In this document: one piece after another, positions 1-9,904 of the stretch
How positions within the stretch are numbered: the first letter of the stretch is position 1
Layout: the number at the start of each line of letters is the position of its first letter
Assembly (NCBI GenBank): GCA_910587145.1
Contig: CAJUMH010000001.1
Span: 16,465-80,464, forward strand
From: an uncultured Ruthenibacterium sp.
GTDB lineage: Bacteria; Bacillota; Clostridia; Oscillospirales; Ruminococcaceae
Direction: 5' to 3'
Length of the DNA: 64,000 nt
The notes under the pieces: generated by a model
The model's database searches: none
Told to the model about the DNA's origin: nothing
What the model saw: only the letters and a program-made list of their open reading frames with translations
Position numbers and translations under genes: made by a program

Positions 1-60
1 CTTCCCTTTGCTTCCCTTTGCTTCCCTTTGCTTCCCTTTGCTTCCCTTTGCTTCCTTTTG
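1..60. repeat. 10-bp tandem repeat array
   Basis: Five exact head-to-tail copies of CTTCCCTTTG, a sixth with one change, and a degenerate copy ending near base 74. The array runs off the left edge, so its true length is unknown. No gene lies in it. It is a simple-sequence repeat like others between genes in this window. Confidence 0.95.
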
Positions 61-174
61 ACTTTTCCCTTTGAACGCACAATGGCCGGCACATTCCAAA
101 ACGCGCGGGCCTTCTCGGAATGTGCCGGCTGCTTTTCTTTTTTCTTTTTTCAGAAACGCTTTTCTCTTTTCAAG

Positions 175-203
175 TTGACACTTTGTCCGCCTTATGGTAT
201 AGT
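175..203 (+). promoter_or_regulatory. Sigma-A-type promoter of the AbrB-family gene
   Basis: TTGACA at 175-180 and TATAGT at 198-203 are separated by exactly 17 bp, close to the housekeeping consensus. The downstream gene starts at 250 after a strong AGGGGGG ribosome binding site. Confidence 0.8.
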
Positions 204-249
204 TCGTATAACAAATCGCACTTTCAACACAAAGCAGGGGGGATAAAAA

Positions 250-468
250 ATGACTGGGCCAAAGGGAAAATACGCATGGACGGCCACTGTGGGAGAAAAG
301 GGACAGATCGTCATTCCGAAGCAGGCGCGCGAGCTGTTTGAGATTCGGCCCGGGGATACGCTGCTGATCCTCGGCGATGAAAAGCGCGGCATTGCGATTC
401 CGCCAAAGGGCGCTTTTGCCGAACTGTTCGATGCGGCATTTCAGGAAAAGGGCGGCGCGCGCGAGTAA
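250..468 (+). CDS. AbrB/MazE/SpoVT-family DNA-binding protein
   Basis: This 72-residue protein has the swapped-hairpin AbrB fold signature: a GEKGQIVIPKQARE stretch near residues 16-29, followed by a PGDTLLILGDE-like strand. Family members are dimeric transcriptional regulators or antitoxins. The start follows AGGGGGG, with a consensus promoter at 175-203. In related Bacillota such genes often precede an ABC transporter, but here no partner follows and the next gene is on the other strand, so this looks like an orphan regulator. No toxin-like ORF is adjacent, which argues against a toxin-antitoxin pair. The target is unknown. Confidence 0.85.
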   Translation: MTGPKGKYAWTATVGEKGQIVIPKQARELFEIRPGDTLLILGDEKRGIAIPPKGAFAELFDAAFQEKGGARE

Positions 469-604
469 AAACGTTGCCTGTTTTTGCATTCCCGCTCATG
501 GACGTACAAACGCGATGCTTCCGGCAGTCGCAGCTGTCGAACACGGAAATACGGTTCGCTTCTATTCCATGGAAGTGATGCTATAAAACAATTTATCCGG
601 GTAA

Positions 605-652
605 AAAAAACAGAGATGGGCGCGCTGCAAAAAGGGATCTTGCAGCGCGCCC
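605..652 (-). terminator. Rho-independent terminator, minus strand
   Basis: A perfect 12-bp stem (GGGCGCGCTGCA at 618-629 with TGCAGCGCGCCC at 641-652) is followed on the minus strand by a run of Ts (A run at 603-610). It ends the minus-strand run that includes the nuclease remnant at 691-972. Confidence 0.8.
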
Positions 653-690
653 TGCTTCATAAGCAAGCCGCTGGTTTTGTGTTCGATCTC

Positions 691-972
691 TTACTGCTTT
701 TGCAGCAGCTCTTTGTATTTGGGACGATCCGCTTCGGGATCATTCAGCGCCGTCATGGCCTGTTCAATAGACCATCCCATATTATTCACCAGATTTTGTA
801 TGGATGCAGCCATGTTTTGAAATGCGCCTTCGGCACGGCCTTTTTCCATACCTTTTTCCATACCCTTTTCCATGCCGCGTTCCCATATGCCTTTACTCAA
901 ATTGCACACACCCTGCACCTCCATTTCCATCTCGTGTGTCATTGCAAGATCAAAATCCTGCCGCTCACCCAT
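691..972 (-). pseudogene. C-terminal remnant of an Rpn/PD-(D/E)XK transposase-like nuclease
   Basis: The 93-residue reading frame contains the repeated charged motif ERGMEKGMEKGMEKGR followed by an amphipathic tail. This is characteristic of the C-terminal end of Rpn-family recombination-promoting nucleases (PD-(D/E)XK transposase-like). The catalytic N-terminal domain of roughly 200 residues is missing, and an in-frame TAA sits immediately before the first ATG. I therefore read it as a decayed remnant. It could still be expressed as a short peptide, since a good terminator follows, but no independent function can be claimed. Confidence 0.6.
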
Positions 973-1079
973 TTAAACCGCCTCCCATTCCTGCAGGAGA
1001 GCTGTAAAATCCCGTTCTGCCCGAAGCCCTCCAAATGGGATCGGCAGCCTCGCCATGAGCTTTTTGTTGGCGCGAGCCT

Positions 1080-1790
1080 CTACGCCCCGCCGGCGTTCTC
1101 CTCGCTGAAATGCAGCTCCAGTGTGCGCAGCGCGGCAAGCAGCTCCTCGCTGTCGGCACCGCCCCAATCCTGCACGGTATACAGGTGCGTCTCCACCACA
1201 TAGCCGTCCAGCGCATAAAACGCACAATGCAAAAACCACAGCTCCTCCGAGCCGTCCATCCATGTATTCAAATGCAGCACGCGCAGCGGGCGGCCGTCCA
1301 GCTCCAGATCGTCGGCCGCCGCGTCCTCCGGCGATGCTCCGTCGCCCTGATAGGGCGCGAGCATTTCCGCAGAAAACGGCGCCGCGGCATCTGCCGCCCG
1401 CCAAAGGCGCGGAAATTCGGCAATTTTAGCGTCCCCGCGCGAAAAAGTGATATACTGATCGAACTGCCAGCTCTCCGGCACGTGCAGCACCACCAGCGCC
1501 TTTTCGCCTTCGGCGCCGCCCGCCTCGGTAATGGGCAGCGAAATAAAGCTGGGCCCCGCGCTCATCACGATTGGGGGCGGTTCGCTCCCCTCCGGCTCCT
1601 GCCCGCTCGCCGCATCGAACACCTCCGGCGGCGTTTGGGGCGCAGACGACGCAGGCAGCGGCAGCGGCTCCGAGGCAGCAGACGCCGGCACAGAGCCGCT
1701 TTGCCCGCTGGAGGAAGACGGCGTGCTTTTGCAGGCAGAGCATAAAAGCGCGGCGCACAGGCACAGCGCGGCGATTTTGAGCTTTTTCAT
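1080..1790 (-). CDS. Putative lipoprotein of unknown function
   Basis: This 236-residue protein starts with a lipoprotein-type signal peptide: MKKLK, a hydrophobic stretch, then LLCSAC with the likely lipidated Cys at residue 20. A Ser/Pro/Ala-rich linker follows to about residue 60, then a folded domain I do not recognise, with several Trp and acidic positions. Longer readings reach into glpK, but the ATG at 1790 has a GGGGAGG ribosome binding site 7 nt upstream. It lies 148 nt after glpK and probably shares its transcript. It is predicted to be anchored on the outer face of the membrane. Confidence 0.75.
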   Translation of the reverse strand: MKKLKIAALCLCAALLCSACKSTPSSSSGQSGSVPASAASEPLPLPASSAPQTPPEVFDAASGQEPEGSEPPPIVMSAGPSFISLPITEAGGAEGEKALVVLHVPESWQFDQYITFSRGDAKIAEFPRLWRAADAAAPFSAEMLAPYQGDGASPEDAAADDLELDGRPLRVLHLNTWMDGSEELWFLHCAFYALDGYVVETHLYTVQDWGGADSEELLAALRTLELHFSEENAGGA

Positions 1791-1938
1791 CCAATAACCT
1801 CCCCGGCGCCGGCGGCTGCGGCCACCGGCAAACGCACAAATCGTATCCATTCCGCCGCAGGCATCCCAAAGCCATCGCGCCGTAGCGCCCCGTGCGGGAA
1901 ACGGCTCCCGGGCCGGCACACACGAAAAGCGGCGAGCC

Positions 1939-3492
<1,554 letters not shown>

Positions 3493-3546
3493 CTATGCGC
3501 GGCGAAGGGCGGTGCCCGGGCCGGTTTGCGGCGCCGGCGCCGTTTT

Positions 3547-3894
3547 TTACAGCGCCGCGACCACAGAGATCTTGATCTTATACTCCGGCACGGCCAGCGC
3601 GCCGCCCGTTACACTGCGCGCGGGCTCGCACCCGTCCACAATCCACGAATCCCACACGGCGTTGAATTCGCCGTAATCCGCCATATCGGCCAGCGTGACG
3701 GTTGCCGTCAGCACACGGGAGCGGTCTGTGCCGTTGCGCGCAAGAATGTTGTCGATCACATGCATTACGTCCTTTGTCTGCCCTGTGATATCGGCCTCCA
3801 GATCGGTGGTGGTAATGCCGCTGGTGTATACAAGCCCGCCGTGCACCACACTCAGCGAGCGGCGTCCGTTTGCTCCGTTGCGTTTGATTTCCAT
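3547..3894 (-). CDS. RidA-family (YjgF/YER057c/UK114) protein
   Basis: This 115-residue protein matches the RidA fold: VYTSGITT near residues 23-30, a helix containing VMHVIDNILARNG, VTATVTLADMADYGEFNAVW, and the end of the subunit-interface strand. RidA proteins hydrolyse reactive enamine/imine intermediates made by PLP enzymes. The usual C-terminal substrate-binding Arg motif (RxxV around PARSVTGG) is present. The ATG at 3894 has a GGAGG site 8 nt upstream. It heads the ridA-glpK-lipoprotein run. The exact subfamily is not assignable by eye. Confidence 0.88.
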   Translation of the reverse strand: MEIKRNGANGRRSLSVVHGGLVYTSGITTTDLEADITGQTKDVMHVIDNILARNGTDRSRVLTATVTLADMADYGEFNAVWDSWIVDGCEPARSVTGGALAVPEYKIKISVVAAL

Positions 3895-3998
3895 GTTGTT
3901 GCCTCCGTTCCTTTTTTGTGCAAATTTCCGCGTCCGCGCAATTTTTGCCCGTGGCGCCCGCAAAAGAAAAAAATCTTTTATTTTGGGTGCAAAGTTGC

Positions 3999-4004
3999 TA
4001 TAAT
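3999..4004 (+). promoter_or_regulatory. Likely -10 element of the dacF promoter
   Basis: A perfect TATAAT sits about 80 bp before the carboxypeptidase start, in the divergent gap with ridA. The -35 region at 3976-3981 is poor (TTTTAT), so control by an activator or an alternative factor is possible. Confidence 0.5.
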
Positions 4005-4084
4005 ATAAAGTAGGGGGATCAGCGCTTCGCCCGGGCGCGGCGTTTCTACTTCCTATCATACCATTTTTTACGAGGAATTTCTAC

Positions 4085-5641
4085 ATGAAAAATCGCCTTG
4101 CCGCATTTCTTGTTCTGATTTTTTGCGCCGCGCTGTTCGCTCCGGCGGCCGGGGCGGCCGGATACCCTCTGCCGGAGGGTGTGGAGGTCACGGCGCAGGC
4201 CGCCTGTTTTATCAATCTGGATACCGGGATCGTGATGTTTGAACGAAACGCAGACGAGGCGCGCAGCATTGCCAGCCTCACCAAGCTGATGACTGCGCTG
4301 CTGCTGGTGGAAAACGTCGAGGATCTTTCCGGCACGATGATCACCGCCGAGCGCAGCCTGTATGTGCCGCCCATTACCACGCCCGGCTCGTCCAATGCGG
4401 ATATCCGCCCGGGCGAATCGGTGAGCGCTCTGAACATGCTGTACGCAATGCTGCTGCCCAGCGGCAACGAGGCGGCCGAGGCCGTGGGCTACTACCTTGG
4501 CAACGGCAATCTAAACAACTTTTTTGCGCTGATGAACGCGCGCGCCGCTGAGCTGGGCTGCACAAACACGCATTTTGCCAGCACGAACGGCCTGCAGGAG
4601 ATGGACGCGGGCAACTATTCCAGCGCGCGCGACGTGGCGCGGGTCGCCGCGGCATGCTGGAAGCATGAGATCTTCCGCACCGTGGCGGGCACCGTTACCC
4701 ATCAGATGCCTGCCACCGAGAACCCCAGCCACGCCGCGCCGTACAATATTCAAAATACCAACCGCATGCTTGTCAGTTCGTCTGGCGTGTACCGCGCCTA
4801 CATTCGGGGCCTCAAAACCGGCTCCACGCCGGCGGCGGGGCGCTGCTTTGCCTCCGTGGCCGTCAATGACCGCGGCGAAACCTATCTGGGCGTCGTGCTC
4901 GGCACGCCGTGGGACGTGCCGCCCACCGAATACGCTTATTCCTTTTACGATACCGCCGCCATTTACGATTGGATCTTCGCAAATTATTCCGTGCGCCCCT
5001 CCATCGACGTCGGCTCGCCCGTAACGGAGATCCGCGTAAATTACTGCTCCGATCTGGATACGCTGATGCTGTACCCTGCCGACGATCTGCGCACCGTACT
5101 GCCGAACGGCGACGATTCGCTGCTGGAAAAAGCATTCGATGTGCCGGAGAGCGTGGACGCCCCGGTTCAGATGGGCGACGCGGTGGGAACGGTAACGCTT
5201 ACGCTGAACGGCGATCTGATCGGCACGGTGGATCTGGTTGCGGGGCAGGACGTGGCACGCAGCGATTTTTTATACGCGCTCGCGCAGGTAAAGGCTTTTT
5301 TTCAAAGTTTATACTTCCGAGTGGTTTGTATTCTGACGGCGGTCTTCCTTGCCGGCTATGCGCTGCTTACGGTGTGGCTGCACCGGCGTGAACGGAACCG
5401 GCGGCGCGCCGGAGCACGCGGCAGTATCCCCCGGCAGGGCAGCGCTTCCCGGCAGGGCGGCGCGCCCCGGCCGAATGCCCCATCCCGGCAAAGCGGCGCG
5501 GGGGCGGGCGGCCGAAGCGCCCGGGCCGCGCGGGAAGGCTTCCCGGCGGAGAATGCCGTTTCTCCGTTTGCCGCAGACGGTGCGGACGATTTCGATCCCG
5601 GCTTTTGGGACGACGATTTCTTTGATCCGCAGGATCTTTAA
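4085..5641 (+). CDS. D-alanyl-D-alanine carboxypeptidase (peptidase S11, DacF-like)
   Basis: This low-molecular-weight penicillin-binding protein trims the terminal D-Ala from peptidoglycan stem peptides. It has a signal peptide (residues 1-25), the active-site SLTK motif (Ser64-Lys67), SGN (Ser126-Asn128) and KTG (Lys244-Gly246). The PBP5-associated C-terminal beta domain follows to about residue 390. The membrane helix is at about 411-432. It then carries an unusual cytoplasmic tail of about 85 residues, Arg/Gly/Ser/Pro-rich then acidic, that typical DacF proteins lack. The start follows GAGGAATTTCTAC. The ABC exporter gene begins 36 nt downstream, so the two may be co-transcribed. Confidence 0.93.
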   Translation: MKNRLAAFLVLIFCAALFAPAAGAAGYPLPEGVEVTAQAACFINLDTGIVMFERNADEARSIASLTKLMTALLLVENVEDLSGTMITAERSLYVPPITTPGSSNADIRPGESVSALNMLYAMLLPSGNEAAEAVGYYLGNGNLNNFFALMNARAAELGCTNTHFASTNGLQEMDAGNYSSARDVARVAAACWKHEIFRTVAGTVTHQMPATENPSHAAPYNIQNTNRMLVSSSGVYRAYIRGLKTGSTPAAGRCFASVAVNDRGETYLGVVLGTPWDVPPTEYAYSFYDTAAIYDWIFANYSVRPSIDVGSPVTEIRVNYCSDLDTLMLYPADDLRTVLPNGDDSLLEKAFDVPESVDAPVQMGDAVGTVTLTLNGDLIGTVDLVAGQDVARSDFLYALAQVKAFFQSLYFRVVCILTAVFLAGYALLTVWLHRRERNRRRAGARGSIPRQGSASRQGGAPRPNAPSRQSGAGAGGRSARAAREGFPAENAVSPFAADGADDFDPGFWDDDFFDPQDL

Positions 5642-5677
5642 AAACATTTCAGTCAAAGCAGTTCAGCGGAGGTTTTC

Positions 5678-7456
5678 ATGGAAAAGCCACAGTCTTCACA
5701 CGCCACCGGCGCGCTTTTGCACCGGTTCTGGCCGTACCTGGCCCGGTACAAGGGCGTTTTGTGCTTCGATCTGTTCTGCGCCGCGCTCACCTCGGTGTGC
5801 GAGCTGGTGCTGCCAATGATCATGCGCGCCATCACCAACCGGGGCGCGAGCGATCTTGCCGGTCTCACCACCGGCTACATCCTGCGCGTGGGCGCGCTGT
5901 ACCTTGTACTGCGGCTCATCGACGGCGCGGCCAACTACTTTATGGCCAACACCGGGCATGTAATGGGCACGCGCATTGAAACGGATATGCGGCGCGACGC
6001 GTTCGATCACCTGCAGAAGCTTTCGGACAGTTATTTTGCCAACACCAAGGTGGGCCAGATCATGGGCCGCATCACCAACGATCTGTTCGATGTTACAGAG
6101 TTTGCGCACCATTGCCCGGAAGAGTTTTTCATCGCGGCGCTGAAGGGCGTAATCTCGTTTGTCATTTTAGCGGGCATCGATCTTCGGCTCACGCTCATCA
6201 TCTTTCTGGTGGTGCCGGTGATGCTGGTGTGCTGCACGCGCTTTAACCACATGGTGCGCGTTACCATGCGCCGGCAGCGCAGCCAGATCGGCGAGCTGAA
6301 CGCCCGTATTGAAGACAGCCTGCTGGGAGAACGCGTGGTAAAGGCGTTTGGCGGCGAGGATCTGGAGCGCGCAAAATTCGAGCGGGACAATCTGGCCTTT
6401 CTCGGCATCAAAAAAGAGATGTACCGCTGGATGGCCGCGTTCAACACCTCCACCCGCCTGTTTGACGGGCTGATGTACCTTGTTGTAATCGTGGCGGGCG
6501 GGCTGTTTTTGCGCAGCGGTGCGATCTCCCCCGGCGATCTTGTCGCGTACATGCTGTATGTTTCCACAATGCTCACCACGATCCGGCGCATCATCGAGTT
6601 TGCCGAGCAGTTCCAGCGCGGTATTACGGGCATCGAGCGCTTTTGCGAGATCATGGACGCCGAAGTGGATATTTTTGATGACGAGAACGCCGTTGCGCTC
6701 GAACACGTAGAGGGGCGCATCACGTTTGAAAACGTTTCGTTTGAATACCCCGACGATCACAACAAGGTGCTGCGCGATCTGAACCTCACCGTTCGCCCCG
6801 GCGAAAGGCTTGCGCTGGTGGGGCCCTCGGGCGGCGGCAAAACCACGCTGTGCAGCCTGATCCCGCGCTTTTACGACGCAACGTCCGGCCGGGTATGCAT
6901 CGACGGGCACAACGTAAAAACCGTTACGCTCGCATCCCTGCGCCGCGCTGTGGGCATTGTGCAGCAGGATGTTTACTTATTCAGCGGCTCCGTGTACGAA
7001 AATATTCTGTACGGCCGCCCCGACGCCACGCGCGCGGAGGTGGAGCAGGCCGCGGCACAGGCCGGCGCGCACGATTTTATTCTGGCCCTGCCGCAGGGCT
7101 ACGATTCCTATGTGGGCGAGCGCGGCGTAAAGCTCTCGGGCGGGCAAAAGCAGCGCATTTCCATCGCGCGGGTATTTTTGAAAAATCCGCCCATCCTGAT
7201 TTTGGACGAGGCGACGAGCGCGCTGGACAACGAGAGCGAGCAGCTTGTGGGCCAAAGCCTTGCGCGGCTTGCCCGCGGCCGTACCACGCTCACCATCGCC
7301 CACCGTTTAACGACCATCCAGCACGCCGACCGCATTCTGGTACTGGGCGAAAACGGCATCGAGGAGGAGGGCACGCACGAGGAGCTGCTGGCCCTCGGCG
7401 GCATCTATCACAGGCTGTGGACCGGCGCCGCCGCGCTGGATGCGCCAACGGTTTGA
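5678..7456 (+). CDS. ABC exporter, fused membrane and ATPase domains (MsbA/MDR-like)
   Basis: This 592-residue half-transporter has six predicted membrane helices in residues about 20-320 (ABC transmembrane type 1) and a nucleotide-binding domain from about 345. The Walker A loop GPSGGGKT is at 382-389, the signature LSGGQ at 486-490, Walker B with Asp510-Glu511, and the H-loop lies in IAHRLTT. It should act as a homodimer exporting a lipid, peptide or drug, and the substrate cannot be read from sequence. The start has GGAGG upstream. It follows dacF closely, which hints at an envelope role. Confidence 0.93.
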   Translation: MEKPQSSHATGALLHRFWPYLARYKGVLCFDLFCAALTSVCELVLPMIMRAITNRGASDLAGLTTGYILRVGALYLVLRLIDGAANYFMANTGHVMGTRIETDMRRDAFDHLQKLSDSYFANTKVGQIMGRITNDLFDVTEFAHHCPEEFFIAALKGVISFVILAGIDLRLTLIIFLVVPVMLVCCTRFNHMVRVTMRRQRSQIGELNARIEDSLLGERVVKAFGGEDLERAKFERDNLAFLGIKKEMYRWMAAFNTSTRLFDGLMYLVVIVAGGLFLRSGAISPGDLVAYMLYVSTMLTTIRRIIEFAEQFQRGITGIERFCEIMDAEVDIFDDENAVALEHVEGRITFENVSFEYPDDHNKVLRDLNLTVRPGERLALVGPSGGGKTTLCSLIPRFYDATSGRVCIDGHNVKTVTLASLRRAVGIVQQDVYLFSGSVYENILYGRPDATRAEVEQAAAQAGAHDFILALPQGYDSYVGERGVKLSGGQKQRISIARVFLKNPPILILDEATSALDNESEQLVGQSLARLARGRTTLTIAHRLTTIQHADRILVLGENGIEEEGTHEELLALGGIYHRLWTGAAALDAPTV

Positions 7457-7508
7457 ACCCCCCTGGCCTTTGCTGCCGCTTCGCGGCCTGTATGCCCGGT
7501 TCTGTATA

Positions 7509-7650
7509 CTCAATTCTCATGCTCGATCTGTACGTTCGATCGGCACGCTTGATTCCCGCGCCCGATCGGCACCTTGATTTCCATACCCAATCTGCACGCT
7601 TGATTTCCATGCCCAATCCGCACGACCGCTTCTCATACCCGACCTGCACG
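7509..7650. repeat. Imperfect 26-bp tandem repeat
   Basis: About five degenerate copies of a 26-bp unit whose core reads CTTGATTTCCATRCCCAATC, at 7509-7534, 7548-7572, 7573-7598, 7599-7624 and 7625-7650, with a half unit at 7535-7547. It fills the gap between the ABC exporter and glycosyltransferase genes. The period is not a multiple of 3 and no ORF is supported. Confidence 0.85.
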
Positions 7651-7672
7651 CTCAAAGAAATGGAGGAAAACC

Positions 7673-8476
7673 GTGGAACAGCCGCTCGTCACCGTTATCA
7701 TCCCCGTGTACAATGCCGCGCCGGACCTTGCGCGCTGCATCGAAAGTGTGCGCAAGCAATCCTACCGCAACCTCGAGATCTTTCTCATCAACGACGGCAG
7801 CACGGACGCCTCCGGCCCCATCTGCCATATGTACGGCCGCATCGATCCGCGCATTCACGTGATCGAACAGGAAAATTCCGGCGTTTCCGCCGCGCGCAAC
7901 GCGGGCATCTCTGCCGCGCGCGGCAAATATCTGCAATTTGTGGACAGCGACGATTACCTTGCGCCGGACGCCACTGCCGCGCTGCTGCTGCGGGCCGAGC
8001 GCGCGGGCGCCGATCTTGTCGTCGCGCACTACTACCGCATCGACGGCAAAAACAAAACGTCGCACGGTTTTTTAAAACGGCAGGATGTGATGGATCAGAA
8101 GGAATTCGCGCGTGAACTGATGGACGAGCCCGCCAGCTTTTATTACGGCGTTCTGTGGAACAAGCTGTACCGCACGGCCATCATTCGCGATAACGGCATT
8201 CTGTGCCGCGAGGAACTGAACTGGAGCGAGGATTTTTTGTTTAATTTAGAGTACATTCGCTATGCGCACCGCTTTTGCGCCGTAACAAAGCCGATTTATT
8301 ACTATGTCAGCAACGAAAAAAGCATCACCCACACGCAGATCGATTTTGTCAGCGTTGTGCGCACCAAATCAAGGCTGTTTGCATATTACAAAAGCCTGTA
8401 CGAAAGCCTCGATCTGTACGAAAAATTCAAGCCGCAGATCTACAAATATCTTGTTGCCACCGCAGAGCATCCGTAA
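7673..8476 (+). CDS. Family 2 glycosyltransferase
   Basis: This 267-residue GT-A fold enzyme has the N-terminal TVIIPVYNAA strand, INDGSTDAS nucleotide-binding motif and the metal-binding DSD (Asp91-Asp93) in QFVDSDDYL. The later NWSEDFLFNLEY segment carries the ED pair typical of EpsH/WaaV-like bacterial GT2 enzymes. It probably transfers a sugar to a surface glycan or lipid carrier. The start is GTG at 7673, chosen because GGAGG lies 5 nt before it and the conserved strand follows directly. It is shorter at the C-terminus than many relatives (about 320 aa), ending in AEHP. No other glycan gene is adjacent. Confidence 0.9.
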   Translation: MEQPLVTVIIPVYNAAPDLARCIESVRKQSYRNLEIFLINDGSTDASGPICHMYGRIDPRIHVIEQENSGVSAARNAGISAARGKYLQFVDSDDYLAPDATAALLLRAERAGADLVVAHYYRIDGKNKTSHGFLKRQDVMDQKEFARELMDEPASFYYGVLWNKLYRTAIIRDNGILCREELNWSEDFLFNLEYIRYAHRFCAVTKPIYYYVSNEKSITHTQIDFVSVVRTKSRLFAYYKSLYESLDLYEKFKPQIYKYLVATAEHP

Positions 8477-8521
8477 CGCCCTGCGCGGCCATACAAAAAC
8501 ATTCAAAAGGGGATCGATCCG

Positions 8522-9070
8522 ATGAGCTATCAGCAAATGCTGGAAACACGCCAGAGCTGCCGCGCCTACGACCCTGCGCGCATTCCCTCGCACGAGGCGC
8601 TGGAGCAGCTGTTGCAGGCCGCACGCCTTGCGCCAAGCGCCTGCAACAGCCAGCCGTACCATTTTTACATCGCGCAGGGCGAGGCTGCCCGCGCCGTGGG
8701 CGAAACGACGCGCAGCATGGGCATGAACGCCTTTACGGCAGAGGTTCCAGCCTTTTTTGTCGTTGCCGAGCAGCCCTACAACGCCAGCGCCGCCGTGGGC
8801 GCGCGCATGAAAAAGCAGGATTACCGCGCGGCGGATATCGGCCTGGCGGTATCGCAGCTGATCTACCGCGCGCACGAGCTGGGCCTTGCCACATGCATTC
8901 TCGGCTGGTTCGACGAAAAGGCCCTGCAGCGGCTTACCGGCACGGCCGAGCGCATCCGGCTGGTGGTTGCCGTAGGCTATGCCAAGGAGGGCGACGCTTT
9001 GCGCGCCAAAAAGCGCAAAGCGCCCGAGGAACTGGCCACCTGGCTTTCCCAAAGGCCGGAGGGCCGATAA
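8522..9070 (+). CDS. Nitroreductase-family protein
   Basis: This 182-residue flavoprotein has the family N-terminus (RQSCRAYDP, then ARLAPSACNSQPYHFYI), which contacts FMN. The conserved C-terminal helix with DIGLAVSQLIYRAHELGLATCILGWFD is also present. Such enzymes reduce nitro compounds, quinones or other electrophiles with NAD(P)H. The substrate is not predictable. The start ATG at 8522 follows AAAAGGGGATCGATCCG. It sits between a glycosyltransferase and a membrane protein, with no pathway link evident. Confidence 0.9.
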   Translation: MSYQQMLETRQSCRAYDPARIPSHEALEQLLQAARLAPSACNSQPYHFYIAQGEAARAVGETTRSMGMNAFTAEVPAFFVVAEQPYNASAAVGARMKKQDYRAADIGLAVSQLIYRAHELGLATCILGWFDEKALQRLTGTAERIRLVVAVGYAKEGDALRAKKRKAPEELATWLSQRPEGR

Positions 9071-9169
9071 AAAAGAAGTCATTTTCTCCCCGCGCGGGGA
9101 AGACGCAGCGCCCGAGTTTGGCTGCGTTCCCACAGTCCGTCCGCTTTGCGGCAGAGTTTGGAGGTTTTT

Positions 9170-9874
9170 ATGCGTCGTCTTTATTTTCAGCGGTTCGATC
9201 TTTGGCTGAGCCTTGCGCTGAGCTTTCTCGTCAGCCTTGGCACGGTATGGCTTGCCGAGCAGATCCTGGATAAAACGTATCTCGACTATGTACAATCGCA
9301 CGAGGTGGCCGACGGCGAGATCGGCGGCGTGGCAGGCGCCGACGTATTCCGCGCGCAGAATGTAGAGGATCTTCTGGCGCACGATACGTTCACGGTGGTA
9401 TCGCCCGGCATCCAGTATATGAACCGCGGCGCCGGATATTTCGGCAGCTGGTATCTGTATGCGCTCACGCTGCCCTCCGGCGAGCGCGTGGCGGCCGTGA
9501 TCAATTTCGACAGCCTTGTGCGCTCCGGCGAGGATATCTACAGCGGCGAAACCACGCTTCCCGTCGGGCGCGTCGTCTATGAAGATCTGGAAGGATCGGA
9601 AACGTTTCTTTCTCAGATCGAGCATTCCGCCCCGCTGGACCGGCACGATTTTTACATAGATATGATGGGCTCAGGCGGCCGCATGAGCGAGGAGGATTAC
9701 CGCGAGCTGCCCCTTCTGGCAGTGCGGCTGGGCACGATCCTTGTCTGCTTCCCGGTTTTTCACCTCATCGGTTCAAAGCTTGGCGTCTTCCCCTGCTTCT
9801 TTCCGCCGCGGGAACGAAAGCCCAAAAAGAAAAAAGGCAGCGAAGCGGAATCGGAATCGCCCCGCCCGGCCTGA
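9170..9874 (+). CDS. Hypothetical two-helix membrane protein
   Basis: This 234-residue protein is not recognised. It has one N-terminal membrane helix (about residues 10-32), an extracellular or periplasm-like domain of about 150 residues with several aromatic and acidic positions, and a second helix around 185-205. It ends in a highly charged cytoplasmic tail rich in Lys, Glu and Ser. The ATG at 9170 is chosen because GGAGG at 9160-9164 precedes it at ideal spacing; the upstream ATG at 9146 has none. It ends facing the convergent MATE gene. Confidence 0.75.
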   Translation: MRRLYFQRFDLWLSLALSFLVSLGTVWLAEQILDKTYLDYVQSHEVADGEIGGVAGADVFRAQNVEDLLAHDTFTVVSPGIQYMNRGAGYFGSWYLYALTLPSGERVAAVINFDSLVRSGEDIYSGETTLPVGRVVYEDLEGSETFLSQIEHSAPLDRHDFYIDMMGSGGRMSEEDYRELPLLAVRLGTILVCFPVFHLIGSKLGVFPCFFPPRERKPKKKKGSEAESESPRPA

Positions 9875-9904
9875 GGCTGCCTTTTCTGCCGCCGGAAAGG
9901 CGCA

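Noticed and set aside
250-468. MazEF-like toxin-antitoxin pair
   Set aside because: The AbrB-type protein resembles antitoxins, but no toxin-sized ORF with a ribosome binding site follows or precedes it.
8369-9646. 425-codon minus-strand frame opposite the nitroreductase and membrane protein genes
   Set aside because: It has no domain signal and the plus-strand genes have clear motifs and ribosome binding sites.
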